A stretch of 64,000 nt of DNA, from assembly GCA_015501075.1 (NCBI GenBank), contig JADNYJ010000070.1, forward strand, positions 62,001-126,000, read 5' to 3'. The position numbers and the translations under genes were made by a program. This document shows positions 10,889 through 25,113 of this stretch, in pieces. Numbering within the stretch: the first letter of the stretch is position 1; every line of letters begins with the position of its first letter. The stretch is from Gymnopilus junonius. Lineage: Eukaryota > Basidiomycota > Agaricomycetes > Agaricales > Galerinaceae. The notes below the pieces were generated by a model that made no database searches, had not been told where the DNA came from, and worked only from the letters and a program-made list of their open reading frames with translations.

Positions 10889-13082
10889 ATGGAACCTCAT
10901 CTAACCAGATTACTTGCCACCAACGACCCACCGCCCGAAGATAGCATGCAGGAAATCACGCAGCTCATGGCTGGCCCTCTGCACGAACTCGCCCAAGCCA
11001 ACCAAAGAATCGCAGATCTCGAGGCCCAACTCCAGTCAGCCAAAGAATCGCGCGAAAGATCCAAAACACCCTGCACGGATTACCACACCATCATGTCTCC
11101 CATCCGTCGACTCCCCACTGACATCCTTTCCGAGATCTTCTACCACTGCCTGCCCACGCACCGCAACTCCTTCCCCAAGCCGACGAGGCCCCGCTCCTCC
11201 TCACACGCATTTCGAGCGGATGGCGTTCTGTCGCGCTGTCTTCTCCTCGGCTGTGGGCCCAGCTTTATATTTCCTTCTGCGACGACTACCGGATAGCCAC
11301 GCCTTTCGCACACGCACCCCATGGCTTAGCCGTACCACCCGCAATGCTGGGAGGCGCACAAGATTCAGAAGCAGACCTCCGCCGTACGAAAGCCTTCAGA
11401 ATCCTCACCCAACGCGCTCAGATCGTCCAAGAATGGCTCGCGCGATCCGGAACATGCCCGCTCTCCATCTCCCTGTCCTACACCAGCCTCTTATGGAACC
11501 CACGCGATCTGGAAGAACCCTACCACCCCAACGACCCCACCACGAAACTCTTCCTCACCCTCCTCGCACACAGCCACCACCTTCGCTCGCTGGAACTCAT
11601 CATGCCTATCGAGATATACCGCCAGCTCGACGACCTCGTCTCCGAGCCACCTGCGGATGCAGTCGTCACCATCGACCTCTCGGCACTGCGGGACCTCAAA
11701 GCGAGTCTATACGAACAAGTTCCCTACCCGTACCAAGGAGGGGACACCAATACCTCGCAGATCCACCCCGTGGCGCTCTTCACCGCCCCGAACCTCCGGC
11801 GTATCTCCATGGACGGATATCCCTCCAACGGGCTCTGGGCGCAAAAGACCCTCCCATTCGCGAACGGCGGGATGGGCCTGAGATACTTCTCCTGCCACCT
11901 CATCCACTCCCACGAGGAATGCCTAGGTATCCTCACAGAATGCCCCAATCTCGTCTACTGCCGATTTCATCTTGGCCCGGTGTTGAATGGCAGTGGGAAC
12001 GGGAGCAGTGCGCCGACGGCTATGCATGAACATGGGCGTGGTGTTACCCACGTCTCCATGCCTCTGTTGCGCGCTTTCGCTGTGGTCGACGCCGAAGCTG
12101 GTATGGACGATACCTCTACGTCCTTCCAGTTCTTCTCTGCTATTGACGCCCCTTGTTTACGATGGATCGACTACCAAGCGATGCACTACGGCGACGTACC
12201 CCTCCCGCCACCGCCCCCACAAAACGGGACCGCAGCCCACCCGCACCCTTCCACGTCCACGTCCACGCGCACGCACCCGCTCCTCCCGCTCCTCGCTAAA
12301 TCCCTCCAACTCCGCCGGCTCACTATTGATCCGTACAGCTTTTCGCCTGCTGAGCTGCGTGGTGCCCTGCGCGTTGTGAGTCCGACGGTGAGGCATCTCG
12401 TGGTGGGGCAGGAAGCGCTGTTGAGGGTCCCAAGGCCGAGTAGGCCTTATGATTCGTTTGGGGATATGAAGTTGGATTTTGGATTTTTGGTGGTTGGGGG
12501 GATAAGGGAGAAGGGCAGGGGCAAGGATCAGAGTCGCGGTCGAGGTAGGGAGGATTCAGAGGCAGAGGCAGAGGAGGATGAAGATGAGATGGAGGTGTTG
12601 CTCCCCCACCTGGACACGCTGGAGATATCAACAGGGCAAATTACAGACGACGCGCTCTTGAGGATTCTTACTAGCCGCATGGCCGCCTCTTCTTCCTTCT
12701 CCTCTTCTCCTCTTCCTCCCCATCTTTTTCCTTTCAGTCTTCAAAGTCAAGTTCCTCCTGCATGCCCATACCCATGGCCACCGACACCGACACGGGCGCC
12801 CCGCGCTGTGCCCCGCTCAAACTCGTCCGCGTCCTCCTCACCCGGCCTAAGAAGGTGGATATCAAGGAAGCATTGGAGCTCTATTGCCGCGAACACGGGC
12901 GTGGTCTTAATAACGGGACGACCCATGAACCGGGTGGTGCTGGTCCCAGACATAATAATCTCAGGCTGGAAATGGAGTACGACACACAAGCGGCGCCTAT
13001 CATCACTGACCCGCTTTCATCTTCCTATGGGCTGCAGAACGATCGGCTGTGGCCGCATCTTGATCTTGATTTGGGTTTATGA
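10889..13082 (+). pseudogene. F-box/LRR-like protein with two frameshifts
   Basis: The start is MEPHLTRLLATNDPPPEDS, followed by a coiled coil and the F-box core IRRLPTDILSEIFYHCLP. Right after the F-box (about 11170-11175) one base is missing relative to the paralogue at 2260-3425, and reading moves to the frame that is open from 11344. This gives LLTRISSGWRSVALSSPRLW and the leucine-rich body. A second one-base shift lies in a pyrimidine-rich stretch at 12690-12770, after which the C-terminal part (KLVRVLLTRPKKVDIKEALE to SSYGLQNDRLWPHLDLDLGL) is read from 12762. Both lesions are single bases in otherwise well-preserved CpG-rich sequence, so assembly error is a live alternative to pseudogenisation. 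An acidic, arginine-rich insert (EDSEAEAEEDEDEMEVLLP) distinguishes this copy. Confidence 0.8.
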
Positions 13083-13601
13083 TACCTGGTGTGGGTGTGG
13101 GTGTGGGTGTGGGTGTTGGGTGTTGGGTGGTTCCAGAGTACATACTTATTAATGCGAAGTTTTTGAGTTCTGACTTTTCTTTTCTTTGTACACTCTGAGT
13201 TGGTAGTTGGTAGGTTGATTACTGTTAGTTACATAGCGTTGTAGCTGGTAACATTAATATTAATGCAATTCAGAGTAGATTGGTTTGTCGGGTCGTATTC
13301 TGTATGGTCTATTTTTAAGTATTTTGTCCCGACGAATTGCACCTCCATGTCAAGGTATCTCGACCTGATATTAACGCAAATTATCTGCTGATTGGAATCG
13401 TATTTGTCCAATACTTATGACAGCCACTGGGAAGAGTTAATATAACGAACATCCATATTTTGAGGGGCATGGACAACCTGCCAAACCAGTTGGACCTCTT
13501 CATCGTTGGATATGATCGATAGATTTCTACATTTGAAAGCATGTAATTCAAATAATGTCTATACACTCTCGCTCACTTGAACATTCATTCCAGTTTTATC
13601 C
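13083..13601. other. Intergenic; GGTGTG microsatellite then no gene
   Basis: A GGTGTG-type microsatellite occupies 13087-13131, just after the F-box stop codon. The rest is AT-rich and holds only short frames without motifs. It separates the F-box gene from the 3' end of the MFS transporter gene. Confidence 0.55.
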
Positions 13602-15664
13602 TCACTTTTTTTCGTTAGAAGTGGCAATTTCGTCGACATCATCTCTTTCTACCACTGCGACCGGTCGGGCTGATTTCATAAATAATAGCACGGTTAAGGC
13701 GACGATGGCAGAGAAGGTAAATAAGAACCAGAAGCCGGCTGCACGTCCTTGGAATCCATCTGGACCACCGTTATTTTGCTCTACGCTGGTCTGGATAGAA
13801 GTTATTATTGCTGCGCCTGCTGCAGATCCAAGTTGCAAAGCACAGGTAAAGATGGCTCCTACAATGCCTGCCATCTTGGGTGGCGTATATGCAAAAAGTG
13901 CTACACTGGAGAACTCGGTGGTTAACGCAAGTAGTCCTTTTGATCAAAGGGCAGAATCATACTTTGTAGTAGTGAATACAAGCGTCATTCCTGTTGTACC
14001 CACAAAAAAGCCAGGGAAGGCGCGACTCCCAGAAATGCTCTCGCGATGCGGCAAAAGGCAGAAGGACCGTACCAATTAGGACTAGAATTTCACCCCCGCA
14101 TAGGAGTGTTTAAAGGCAAATTTTTGTTGGCAGCATGGGACGAAAACGCTATTACAGGGAAACAAAGCAGGCCAAGTGGAAGGCTACAAGGGGCATTGTT
14201 CAGAAACACTGCTACACACACTGCAGGCATAGGATTGACCTACAACCGGATGGCAACTCCAATAGTTGACCAACCAAAAACATTCTGCCAGTACCATGAA
14301 AAAAGAAGCTGCACGGAAGTCCACCACATGAAAGGGTGCAGTGACACGAGTATTAGGATGCCGAAGTTCTCTATCCTCCAAGTGGAATTCGGTCTGTTGT
14401 GAAATTTTAAGATGAGTAGGGTGAATTACCCGGAAAAAAACCTACACTGCAGCAAGAGTTTCTGGGAGACGTGCTTCCCATGTGAAAAATATGACGACAA
14501 GAATAATGGACAGGACAAGGGTAAGGATGACTTTCAATGTTCGCCATCCGTCAGCAGAGCCCGATGTAACGGAAAAAACGAACAGGATCAACGCAACTGA
14601 AAAGCATTGGACTTCATGGATCATCGTGAAGATAGAGAACAGTTAACCCACCTGTTAAGATCGAGACGCCAAATATGTCAAGGCGCTTGAAGCGCCCATA
14701 CTTTTTCGACTTCCAAGTCATTGTAACAGGCCTAAGGACAATGGAAGAAAGTGTAGCAAGAACAAAGCTCAGTATGGTCGAAAAGTAAAGCACCCATGGC
14801 CAAGAAGCGAAGGTAGTCAAACTTGCACCAATTATGAGTCCGATTACTAGAATTTTGCGGAGATGGAATAAGAAGTTATTATGAGAAACATTGTCCGGTA
14901 ACTCACCATTCCCAATTGCACCAGACGAAGCAAACACAGAAAGAGCTTTGGACTGAGACGTTGCATTAGGAAATGTGTGGATGATCATGGCCATTGCAGA
15001 TGGTACATTCAGGGCACCGCCTAGTATATAGGAGTGGAGGTTTAGTACTTTTAGCACAATGATTCCTCGTATGGGCTTATACCTCTTACCTACTCCCATC
15101 AACGCTCGAAGGATGATAAGTGGAATTTGAGTCCTTACGAATCTGGCACCAAGAGCGCAAAATGACATTAGGAGTGTGCCACCGCAAAAGATATATTCTT
15201 CATACACGTTATCCTGCAACACAATGAATAATAGGATAATTAACGCACTGGGGTTATATATATCGCTGAGGCGTCCGCTCTAGACGAAATAGATGAGCAA
15301 TAAGGATACATTTTCTCGTGTAAATAAATCAACATACAGTGAGAAGAAGAGAGGCAAATGTCAGCTGGTATGCACTGACAAGCCATACTGAGTTGCTATT
15401 ATTTATGTGCAACTGCAGAGATATCGGCGGAGCAGCTGCAAAGAAGGAGGAGTTATTGAAGGCGTCGAGGAACTGTGCAAAGCAAAAAACTAGAAGAAGG
15501 ACGGCTTTTAAAGAGACAGGAAAAGACGCCAACACCTCGAGTCCTTCGGGTGCTGCTCGTGCGGCTGGGCTGATATCGATAAAGCCCGCTATTGCTGTCT
15601 GTGGCTCCTTCTTCGCTGAGGGAGACATGGCGGAAGCTTTCTGAAGCCTGATGATGGTTCCCAT
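13602..15664 (-). CDS. MFS multidrug-type transporter (DHA2-like), possibly disrupted
   Basis: The first exon has a short charged N-terminus, then LVFCFAQFLDAFNNSSFFAA and SVWLVSAYQLTFASLLL. These match the first membrane helices of fungal 14-helix drug:H+ antiporters, recalled from the family. Later exons give SGRLSDIYNP, FVRTQIPLIILRALMGVGGA, GLIIGASLTTFASWPWVLY and the last helices GAIFTCALQLGSAAGAAIIT. Introns of 50-70 bases separate them. The start at 15664 is one of several candidates (15628 is another). In the 3' half there is an apparent in-frame TAG at 14240-14242 and a one-base shift near 14015, so the gene may be inactive or the sequence wrong. It adjoins the metabolic genes, which suggests product export. 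Confidence 0.7.
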
Positions 15665-15734
15665 TTTGTTCTTTAATATTGCAATCAAGATCCATGGGAC
15701 TGGGAGATGCCGAAATGGACTCATTGGAATGCAT

Positions 15735-16221
15735 GGGAGAAAGTACCTAAGATAGATATCTGAATTTCGGACTGCCGCAGCTATTATTGAGTTGGCAGAT
15801 TGAACGCTTTTGGTGGCTTACTCGTGGAAGCAGCAGTCTTCGGCTTCGCTCTTCATCCGATCAAAGGTCTTAACACAGGTGTGCTTTGCGCAGAATAATA
15901 AATTTTCTATTACAGGAACGAGTTTAGCTGAATCCGTTGATAAGTTGGAGAAAATAATGCAGAACCTATCTGTATTTTACAGGATGCAGATCCAACAAAA
16001 AAAAGGATTCATTTTAGGATATACAATGTTTTGCGTCACTCCGAATCATTCTACATGGGTTCTGCTGACTGCATAACAGTGAAATCGTGAGTCATATCCT
16101 CAAGTTCAAGCCTTCTGAGCCACTAACCAAATATATATAGATTAAGAGGAAAAAAGGAGCACAACGAGATCAGGCTATATATGTGCAGAGGTGCCCCAAA
16201 AGATGAATCGACTTCACATTA
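15735..16221. other. Intergenic between transporter and oxidoreductase
   Basis: Nearly 490 bases with no credible gene. It contains the upstream region of the minus-strand MFS gene and the 3' region of the minus-strand oxidoreductase gene. A short A-run lies near 15995. Confidence 0.5.
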
Positions 16222-17608
16222 TTAATAGCCTAAACCTTGCCTGGTCTTCGTGATGAACAGATCCTTGGCCTTCAGGAATCTCGTAAACCAATTACCAAAG
16301 TGCAATCCCCAAAGGATGCCCATGTAAGTTGCGCCGCCGCCCTTGAGGTTGAGGTAAAATCGTGCAGCCAGGAAAAGTTGGGGATCAAGTACTCACCGCT
16401 CCATTTGTCAACGCCAAGATTTCAAACATGGGTTTGTAGACGGCTGCGGGTGGCTTACCAGCAAGAATGCTCTTGATGTTGGCAACGATAGTAGTCGCAT
16501 GACCAGCAGTTTTGACGACCTGCTTGACTTCTGCCCATTCAATGATGTCACCTGCAGCGAAGACTCCCGGCTTCCCCTGTACCTGAAGGTATTGATCGAC
16601 CTTGACACAACCAGCAGATGTAAGAAGGTTTTCCCCAAGTGACGAGATAAACCCCGTGTTTGGATGTCCACCGCGACAAGGGATCTAATGGGTAATATTA
16701 CTGTTTGCAATTAACAAAATTAAAACGAGAGCATACCACCAAATCAGCATCGACAAATGTCCCTTTGCGAGTTGCGACGCGCTCAGCTGGATATTCAAAA
16801 ATGTCTTGAATTTCGTCGTTAGTAATGACGCGTATGTCACGTTCAGCCAATCGTCTCTGAACGTCGGCGCGGAATTTGTCTGGGTAGGTCGAAACGAGCA
16901 ACTGGCTTTCGCGCTGGATTACCGACAGACTTTTTTCCTGCGAAGGGACATTTAACAAGATGCAGTTGTGAACAAAATAAAATTGCCGACAGGATAGATA
17001 TCCCTGATTTCTCCCGCCAGTTCTGGTAAATTAAAATGAGCATTATTAGAAAGAGCAAGAAATGGATTTACAAACCGCATCCAACTGCGCCGCCCCCGAC
17101 TATAGCAATTCCCTTGGACTTCTTGATTTTCTCCCTCCATTCTTCAACGAAGGCTACCGCAGCTTTACGACTAGACGGGAAAGCCAAGGGACCTTCCCAG
17201 ACGTTTCCAGGAGCGAGAACAAGAATGTCGTAGTTATAGACGTTTCCACCGTCCGTTGTGACTTTACCTCCTTGGCCCTTGTCATTCTGTGAAATGGAGG
17301 ATATGTAGGCTCGAACTAGTTTCCCATTTCCACTAGGGAAAAGCTTATCCAACGGAATCAAAGCTGTTTCTTCAAGATGGTCCCTGTCAGAGACAAGCAT
17401 TCGAAGGCATCCCGGATAATGTGTGAAGAATTCCCTTGATTCGATGACAGTGATGGAGTGGCTTCCCGCTTCCAGTTGCTGGGAGAGGGCTCGAGCTATC
17501 TGTGATCCTAAAGAACGTCATCAAAATTATGAAAGAGGTAGTGAAGGTTAAACACTCACCAGCACCTCCTCCACCCACAATGACGATATCTCTCTTGGAA
17601 GTAGCCAT
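16222..17608 (-). CDS. AIF/FSP1-like FAD-dependent NAD(P)H oxidoreductase
   Basis: A gene of about six exons encodes roughly 370 residues, the usual size for the AMID/AIFM2 group. The N-terminal FAD-binding GxGxxG is ATSKRDIVIVGGGGAGS, split by the first intron. The second Rossmann motif KGIAIVGGGAVGCELAGEI binds the pyridine nucleotide. A late FAD motif GVFAAGDIIEWAEVKQV follows, and the C-terminus GILWGLHFGNWFTRFLK is typical of the family. Such enzymes pass electrons from NAD(P)H to quinones or other acceptors. In a cluster with a halogenase it could reduce or oxidise a phenolic or quinone intermediate, which is inference. The reading frame is intact across all introns checked. It lies between transporter and methyltransferase genes. 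Confidence 0.85.
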
Positions 17609-18955
17609 GTTCGAACGCGATAGTTGGGAGTCTGGATTACTTACAAGTTATATATGTTAAAGAATGGAAGTCGCACTGACTTGCCAAGGGAGCTTCTCGT
17701 GGGAGAACATGCACGGCGCAACTCGCTGAGCGTTCTTTTTTAGCCTTTTCATCGTGAAAGGGATCTGGGAAGATCAAGGGTACTTGATGAAGAAGTCAGT
17801 ACTGTGCAATGAGGTAAAATTTCAGGCTCCACATAGGACTTAATCTGGAGAACTTCGTCAATATTGAAAAAAGAAGGTGACGCGCGCCTAATGACTTTAC
17901 CAAGCCACAAGGAATTCTCACGACCCGCTGCATTGAGACGGTATGTGTTTAATATTTCACCCTGGCACCTTGCTTCAGAAACCGCTTTTTAGTAGTGGAA
18001 TATAAATAAAATGCCATTGACAGGAAGATACCTTTGTACACGCTGAAGTTGACTGCACGATGTAGTCTTGATATATCGTGATCGGCAGGGCAGATCGGCA
18101 TAAGTATATCGATTCGACAGTCTGTCTCGATTGATCTAAGTTTCAGATCAAAAGCCAGGAGGACACCGATCAATCGTATTGGATGAGAGTAAAGCAGGTA
18201 GGTAGGCCTGAATCCGCAGTGTAAACCTATGGATGTCACATCATGTCAAAGTTTTGAGCGTGTGAAATAATTTTCACTGTGATACAATGCCGGATCTGGA
18301 ATGACACTGGGCGTGTAAACCCCAAGAAGCCACGGTCCCCTCATACCCTCAGGTTTATTTGCGCTATCTTTACCTCTCGAATCTCGACGAGCTCCTGGCT
18401 CACAAGTTTAATTTTATTATTGTCCCACTCATCAGCAGCTTCGCAATTTGCCTGCGTCCATGACTAATAATCTTATGTTAGTTGCAACTCTCTCACTTCC
18501 ATACGCATGCTTTGCTAATTCAACGGATATAGGCCTATATATTGAAAGTAATTTCTTTTCTTTCGATTGTCACTCGGATGCGCACGTTATTCGGCAGATT
18601 AGGGTTGAAAAGTTGGTCTTGAGATGGGCTTTTGAGCCGATTGTTCCTTTGCTGGGAGCTTTCCGGTTAGCTAGCTACTCCTGTCGTTGCCCCTATCATT
18701 TAAATTCCTGGGCTCCGGTCGCACAAACACAAAGCCAGAGTATTCCATATGGTGTAGCTAACGACATCAAGTACGTATCTCGTTCTGATCAAATCAGACA
18801 TGCCCCTCCCATTGGGGATACAAGCGCCCACGACCAGTATTATACAATCAAGGAGTATGCGGTGTCTGCATCGCCCACATGGAAGTTCAGATCTGTATAA
18901 CAAATCCAAGAATTCGCTCCCAATCTCAAAGGGAATGCAATTTACCTCCATCTCA
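17609..18955. other. Intergenic, upstream of divergent cluster genes
   Basis: This 1.3 kb stretch separates the minus-strand oxidoreductase from the plus-strand methyltransferase and so probably holds promoters for both. A 150-codon plus-strand frame at 18448-18900 begins with a hydrophobic segment but has no recognisable motif; I do not accept it as a gene. Confidence 0.5.
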
Positions 18956-19730
18956 ATGATCGAAATGTCTTTGCTCAAAATTCCCTTCATTCTGACCTTC
19001 GCGTATTCATTTCACTTCTCTGGAAGTCCGCCCAGCGGTCCTTCAAATATCAGCATCAAAGTCAAATACGTGCCGAAGAGAACGGCGCTACATGAAAGAA
19101 TCCTCGCATTCATTGGACCATCCCTCAAGGTTAGCTTCTGTCGCTAATTTCATGACCACTATCTATTACTTACTCTTGGATTCCCTACAGACATGCCTAT
19201 GGATAGAAAGCATCACGGAAATCCTATTTATAATCATCTGTTATTTGGTCGGTTATGAGCCGAGGAAGACCTTGTTCGAATATTCCTGCAGCGCCCAGAC
19301 TCCACCCACACATACTTATCTCATTGCATGGGCATTCGTAGTTGTTGCAGCACTCATTCGCAGAGAATGCTATCACGTCCTTCGTCATATGTTTACGTTC
19401 CAAATCGTCATTCAGCAAGAACACCGACTCGTATCGACGGGACCATATTCTGTCGTGCGCCATCCTGGTTACTCTGCCTTTCTATTACTCAACTCAGGGA
19501 TTATCATGACCCATATCCGCAACGTTAAACCACCATTTCAAGTAATTACACTGACCATGACCCTTACTCATTTTTATAACGTACTTTTTATCATTACTTC
19601 ACTGCTGGGATTCTATTCCTTGACGAAAAGAGCCGACCTGGAAGAGGAATTGCTCCAGCAGGAATTCGGGGACGAATGGGTTGCGTACAAGAATGAAGTG
19701 CAGTGGAAATTCGTACCTTACGTCTGGTAA
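18956..19730 (+). CDS. Isoprenylcysteine-carboxyl-methyltransferase-like membrane methyltransferase
   Basis: Two exons joined over a 61-base phase-0 intron (19130-19190) give about 237 residues. The second exon carries several membrane segments and the hallmark EHRLVSTGPYSVVRHPGYS, followed near the C-terminus by EEELLQQEFGDEWVAYKNEV and a final FVPYVW. This arrangement belongs to the ICMT/PEMT family of SAM-dependent membrane methyltransferases. In secondary metabolism clusters, members may methylate carboxylates or small molecules rather than prenylated proteins; that is inference from context. Start choice is uncertain: ATG at 18956 and 18965 are both in frame. The gene ends only about 95 bases from the convergent halogenase gene. 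Confidence 0.85.
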
Positions 19731-19825
19731 TGTACCGTACATATATGATATCGAAAGCATGTTTCGTTGTAAACTCTGTCGTATTTGTATTATTCGCCAA
19801 TGTACAGAACCGTGACAGAAAGATT

Positions 19826-21755
<1,930 letters not shown>

Positions 21756-23253
21756 ACAATAAACTCTTCCAAAGGATAGCGAAGTTGCGCGATAGCCGCA
21801 GGCCTGCATCTTTATGGCTGGGGGATTTATGTACTTTAACATGATGGCGGATGTCGTCCATTACCCACGCATAAAAATATGGCAGACCAACAACTTCCGA
21901 AGCGCGTGGACTAGGGATATGATGATGGAGGACGAAGGACGCGGTCTATGAGAGAATCTGTGACAGTGGGATCGGGCACTTCGGACAGAGTCACACTAGA
22001 TAGCATTGGATAGATTAGATATCTATAGATAGGCCTGGACTAGTGGCAGTGCACAGGGGAAAACACTGACTGCGCATCCGGACAAACACGACTTCCCCTC
22101 ATTCCCGTTTGCGTAGCCTTACCGGTGCCGGACTGGACGGCTCCAACATGTGTACTCATCTACAGTCAGCGCCCTCATACCTATATAACATTTGTGACGA
22201 AGGGGTAACTAACAAACCCTGCACTATACCTGACCCATGCCTCGCCCAAGCTATGGGTTATCGGGGGTTGATAGCTAAAAATAGCTTTGAAAATTCAGAG
22301 CAAAAATTGGAGTCGAATATCGTTGTTCCAGCTTTTTACGAGCAACCAAGATGAGGATTGAAGAGGAAAAAACTCTTCTTGGATCACAGGTGGTTTCAAT
22401 TTACGCATGGTACGGAGTTTTTAAAATTTAGAGTATGTTCAAACTTCAAGCTCATCATTTTGGTCAAAAAGTGGGCGGATAACACAATCCGAGGCTACCG
22501 TGGGGTCGTATATAGGTTTTGCCTGAGGGGTATGCATTGTGCGTTATCGCGGACTTACGAGTTACAAATGGTATGTAATTCCCTGCTCATCGAGTTGGTG
22601 AAACCAAAAATGTATGGGTTTCAGGGGGTTATGGGTTTTTAGGATCATGGATTACGAGGTACCGAGGGTGTCGACTGTATTGGACCTCGAATTCCCAGGA
22701 GTAATCAACAAGCAGTCATGGTGGCGCCACTCTCACCTGCACAGCTGCATCATTTGACAGTCGTAAAGCGGCAATACGTCTGTCCGCACCCGCAACGGTG
22801 ATGTCTAATTAGATTCCAGAGACCAGCCATGGTCCCCGTCCCTCAGGTTTGTAGATCTGGCATTGTATAGCAGTTGAGGTACCATCTCAGACACTTTATC
22901 CCTCGTAAATATAGGAGCATAACCACGTATCAGAGTCTATGGTACAGTTACGGTTGTTAAATCGTAATTGAATCACTGCCGATAATAGGCAATAACATCT
23001 CAAGTCTGCATGCAACCCTTGGTGCCGATATTTTGAGAGAGAGGTCATCATCGCTCAATCTCCTGCGTGTCGTCATAAGATCCAACCTGGAAAATCTCAT
23101 GAACAGCAGCCTCGCGGCTTTGAAAAGTCGAGTACTTCACTCACGCGCCCGAAATTGGGACGGTGAGGACGATATTTAATAGAAATTTTAAACAGGTTTC
23201 GTAGTATGCTAAGTGAAACTCTTTGCATCAAATAGGAATATATGCCAATTTTT
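21756..23253. other. Intergenic, 1.5 kb, no gene recognised
   Basis: Mixed-composition sequence with only short frames. It contains the halogenase promoter at its left end. A 94-codon frame at 22358-22642 lacks any motif. No repeats or element ends were noticed. Confidence 0.5.
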
Positions 23254-25113
23254 TCAGACGGGAATAGCAACTACCGGGGTAAGGAGATTGTTATAATGTC
23301 TTGGCGGGATATTAGCTACTTTCCATCCAGATATTTCCAGAATATACTCCAGTTCAGACAGAGTCCGTTCCTTTGCATTGAGCTGGAGCATCATCTAACA
23401 GAAAATCAAAAATCATAGTATTAGCAAAAGGATATCTTCATAATGAACGACATACCGTAAGGTCAGATATGTACACCATCTCGGCGACCGGATCGTATTC
23501 GAGGAAAGGTGATTCGTTATCTTGAACTGAACAAAATGGTGGAATAATGGAGTCGATAATTAAGAGCTGAGAGGAAGGTGCCGCTGCTGCTCGAAGGTTC
23601 TTCAGAATCTTGACAGCGTAGCTGTTTGAGAAGGCGTGCAGGACGTGTTTCAATATGAAGATGGAGGCGCCGGTTATCGGTTGTGAGGCAAAAAAGTTAT
23701 GGACTTGAGTGGATAGGAGGATTCAGTAATGAAATTTTTTCTCCTCTTACATTACGGATTGGCTTGCCTTGAAAGCTTACTCTGTCTGATGAGACAGGTT
23801 GACCCAGTTGTGTCTCCCATGCCTTGACTTGGATTAGCAGAGGGGCGAAAAGACTTTTAATTTCAACTTACTGCCTGACCCGCAGCGACTAAGTCAACCT
23901 TGTCCTGAATAACAAATCGAAGATGCGGATTCTGAACCGCGACTGGGAGCGAAGCGTTTCCCCAACCACCGCCAACGTCCACGATGATCGATCCAGATGG
24001 TAATTCAGCCCATTCAATTGCTAACAAAAAAATCAGGTCAATGTAGAATACGTGAAATGCCTTAGAACCTTTCAATAAGCCATCGTCGGCTTGGAGTCTG
24101 TCTGTGCCTTGCATAGCAGTCAAGAAGCGCCGGAGCCGGGCTGCTTGCTCAGGTTGATTATACCAGTCGAACAAAGACACATCAACTTGAAAAGCTTTGT
24201 TGAATGGAGCATGGTTAGGCTCTTCAGAATTTCCCATAACAGGATCCTTTAGGTATTCCGTCAAATAACCCGAAGACAAATGAAGATCGCTTGCACTGGA
24301 TTGGCGGGAAACCTGAGAGTGCTGATAGATGCGAAGCGCAAGATACATACAAGAGTTCAATCAAGGAAGGAAAACTCTGTTCCATAGATCCATCATGCTT
24401 TTGGTCCGAACTGCTGCAGTTAGCGGCTGAACAGGACGGCATAATGAACAAGCACTCACGATTCCAGGAGTTGTTTAACCGACTTCTTGGAATGTAAGAT
24501 GGTGGAAATCCTGTTGTTTGCATAGGTGTCAGGCGCGACCTGGCTGAATATGTGCTGGTTGGAGAGGTAACGCAGTAAACGGCCTTCAAATCGAGTCAGC
24601 CTCTAGGATAAACCTGGGCGGGCTCCAGAAGTGAATACCCAGCTTGTCCGGCACTATTCCAGACCGTTGAGCTATTTTTGTCACATGAAGACCCTTCCAG
24701 ATGTTGTAGAGTCATCAATAACTCGGAGGTAGTCGCAAAACGTACATCGCTTCCTGCGTCACCAAGGATTTCAACTACGCTCAATTCCAAACACACTCGA
24801 AGAGCCGCGGATGTTATATGCTGTCATTTATTGAAGCCAACTCTGAAACGATGAAAATCATTAAACATACCCCACAAGCGGCTCGCAGTAGGGATAGCGA
24901 AGGTGCTTGCAGTAAGGCGATAAGCTGAGATGACGCAGCTACGATCTTGTCTGCCGCCTTCGATGCCTCTATATTAGATCGAAATGAATCCGATTCTTCC
25001 GAAAAGTTTTGGTCGGGATTTGGATGGGAAAGCCCCTCATCCGTACAGCACTTCTGTAAGACCGAAACCGCCTCCGAGATTGACTGCGACAGTTGCACAA
25101 GCATAGGCAGCAT
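23254..25113 (-). CDS. SAM-dependent O-methyltransferase (COMT-like)
   Basis: A multi-exon gene of about 450 residues. The N-terminal exons form a dimerisation-type helical region ending in LHVTKIAQRSGIVPDKLG and RLLRYLSNQHIFSQVAPDTY, typical of plant/fungal OMTs. The SAM-binding glycine motif is SIIVDVGGGWGNASLPVA, with an acidic residue downstream (FVIQDKVDL). The catalytic-histidine block reads LKHVLHAFSNSYAVKILKNL, where most relatives have HDW or HNW after the leucine; the histidine is kept. The last exon ends ISGWKVANIPP and a short tail. It would methylate a phenolic hydroxyl, consistent with a chlorinated methoxy-aromatic product. Frames join cleanly at the introns checked. It is on the same strand as the halogenase but 1.5 kb away. 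Confidence 0.88.

Noticed and set aside
10914..12029. 371-codon plus-strand frame inside the F-box gene
   Set aside because: Shadow frame rich in R, P and S; the F-box, coiled coil and leucine-rich blocks lie in the other frames.
18448..18900. 150-codon frame with a hydrophobic start as a secreted protein
   Set aside because: No motif, no intron support, and it occupies the promoter of the ICMT-like gene; likely chance.
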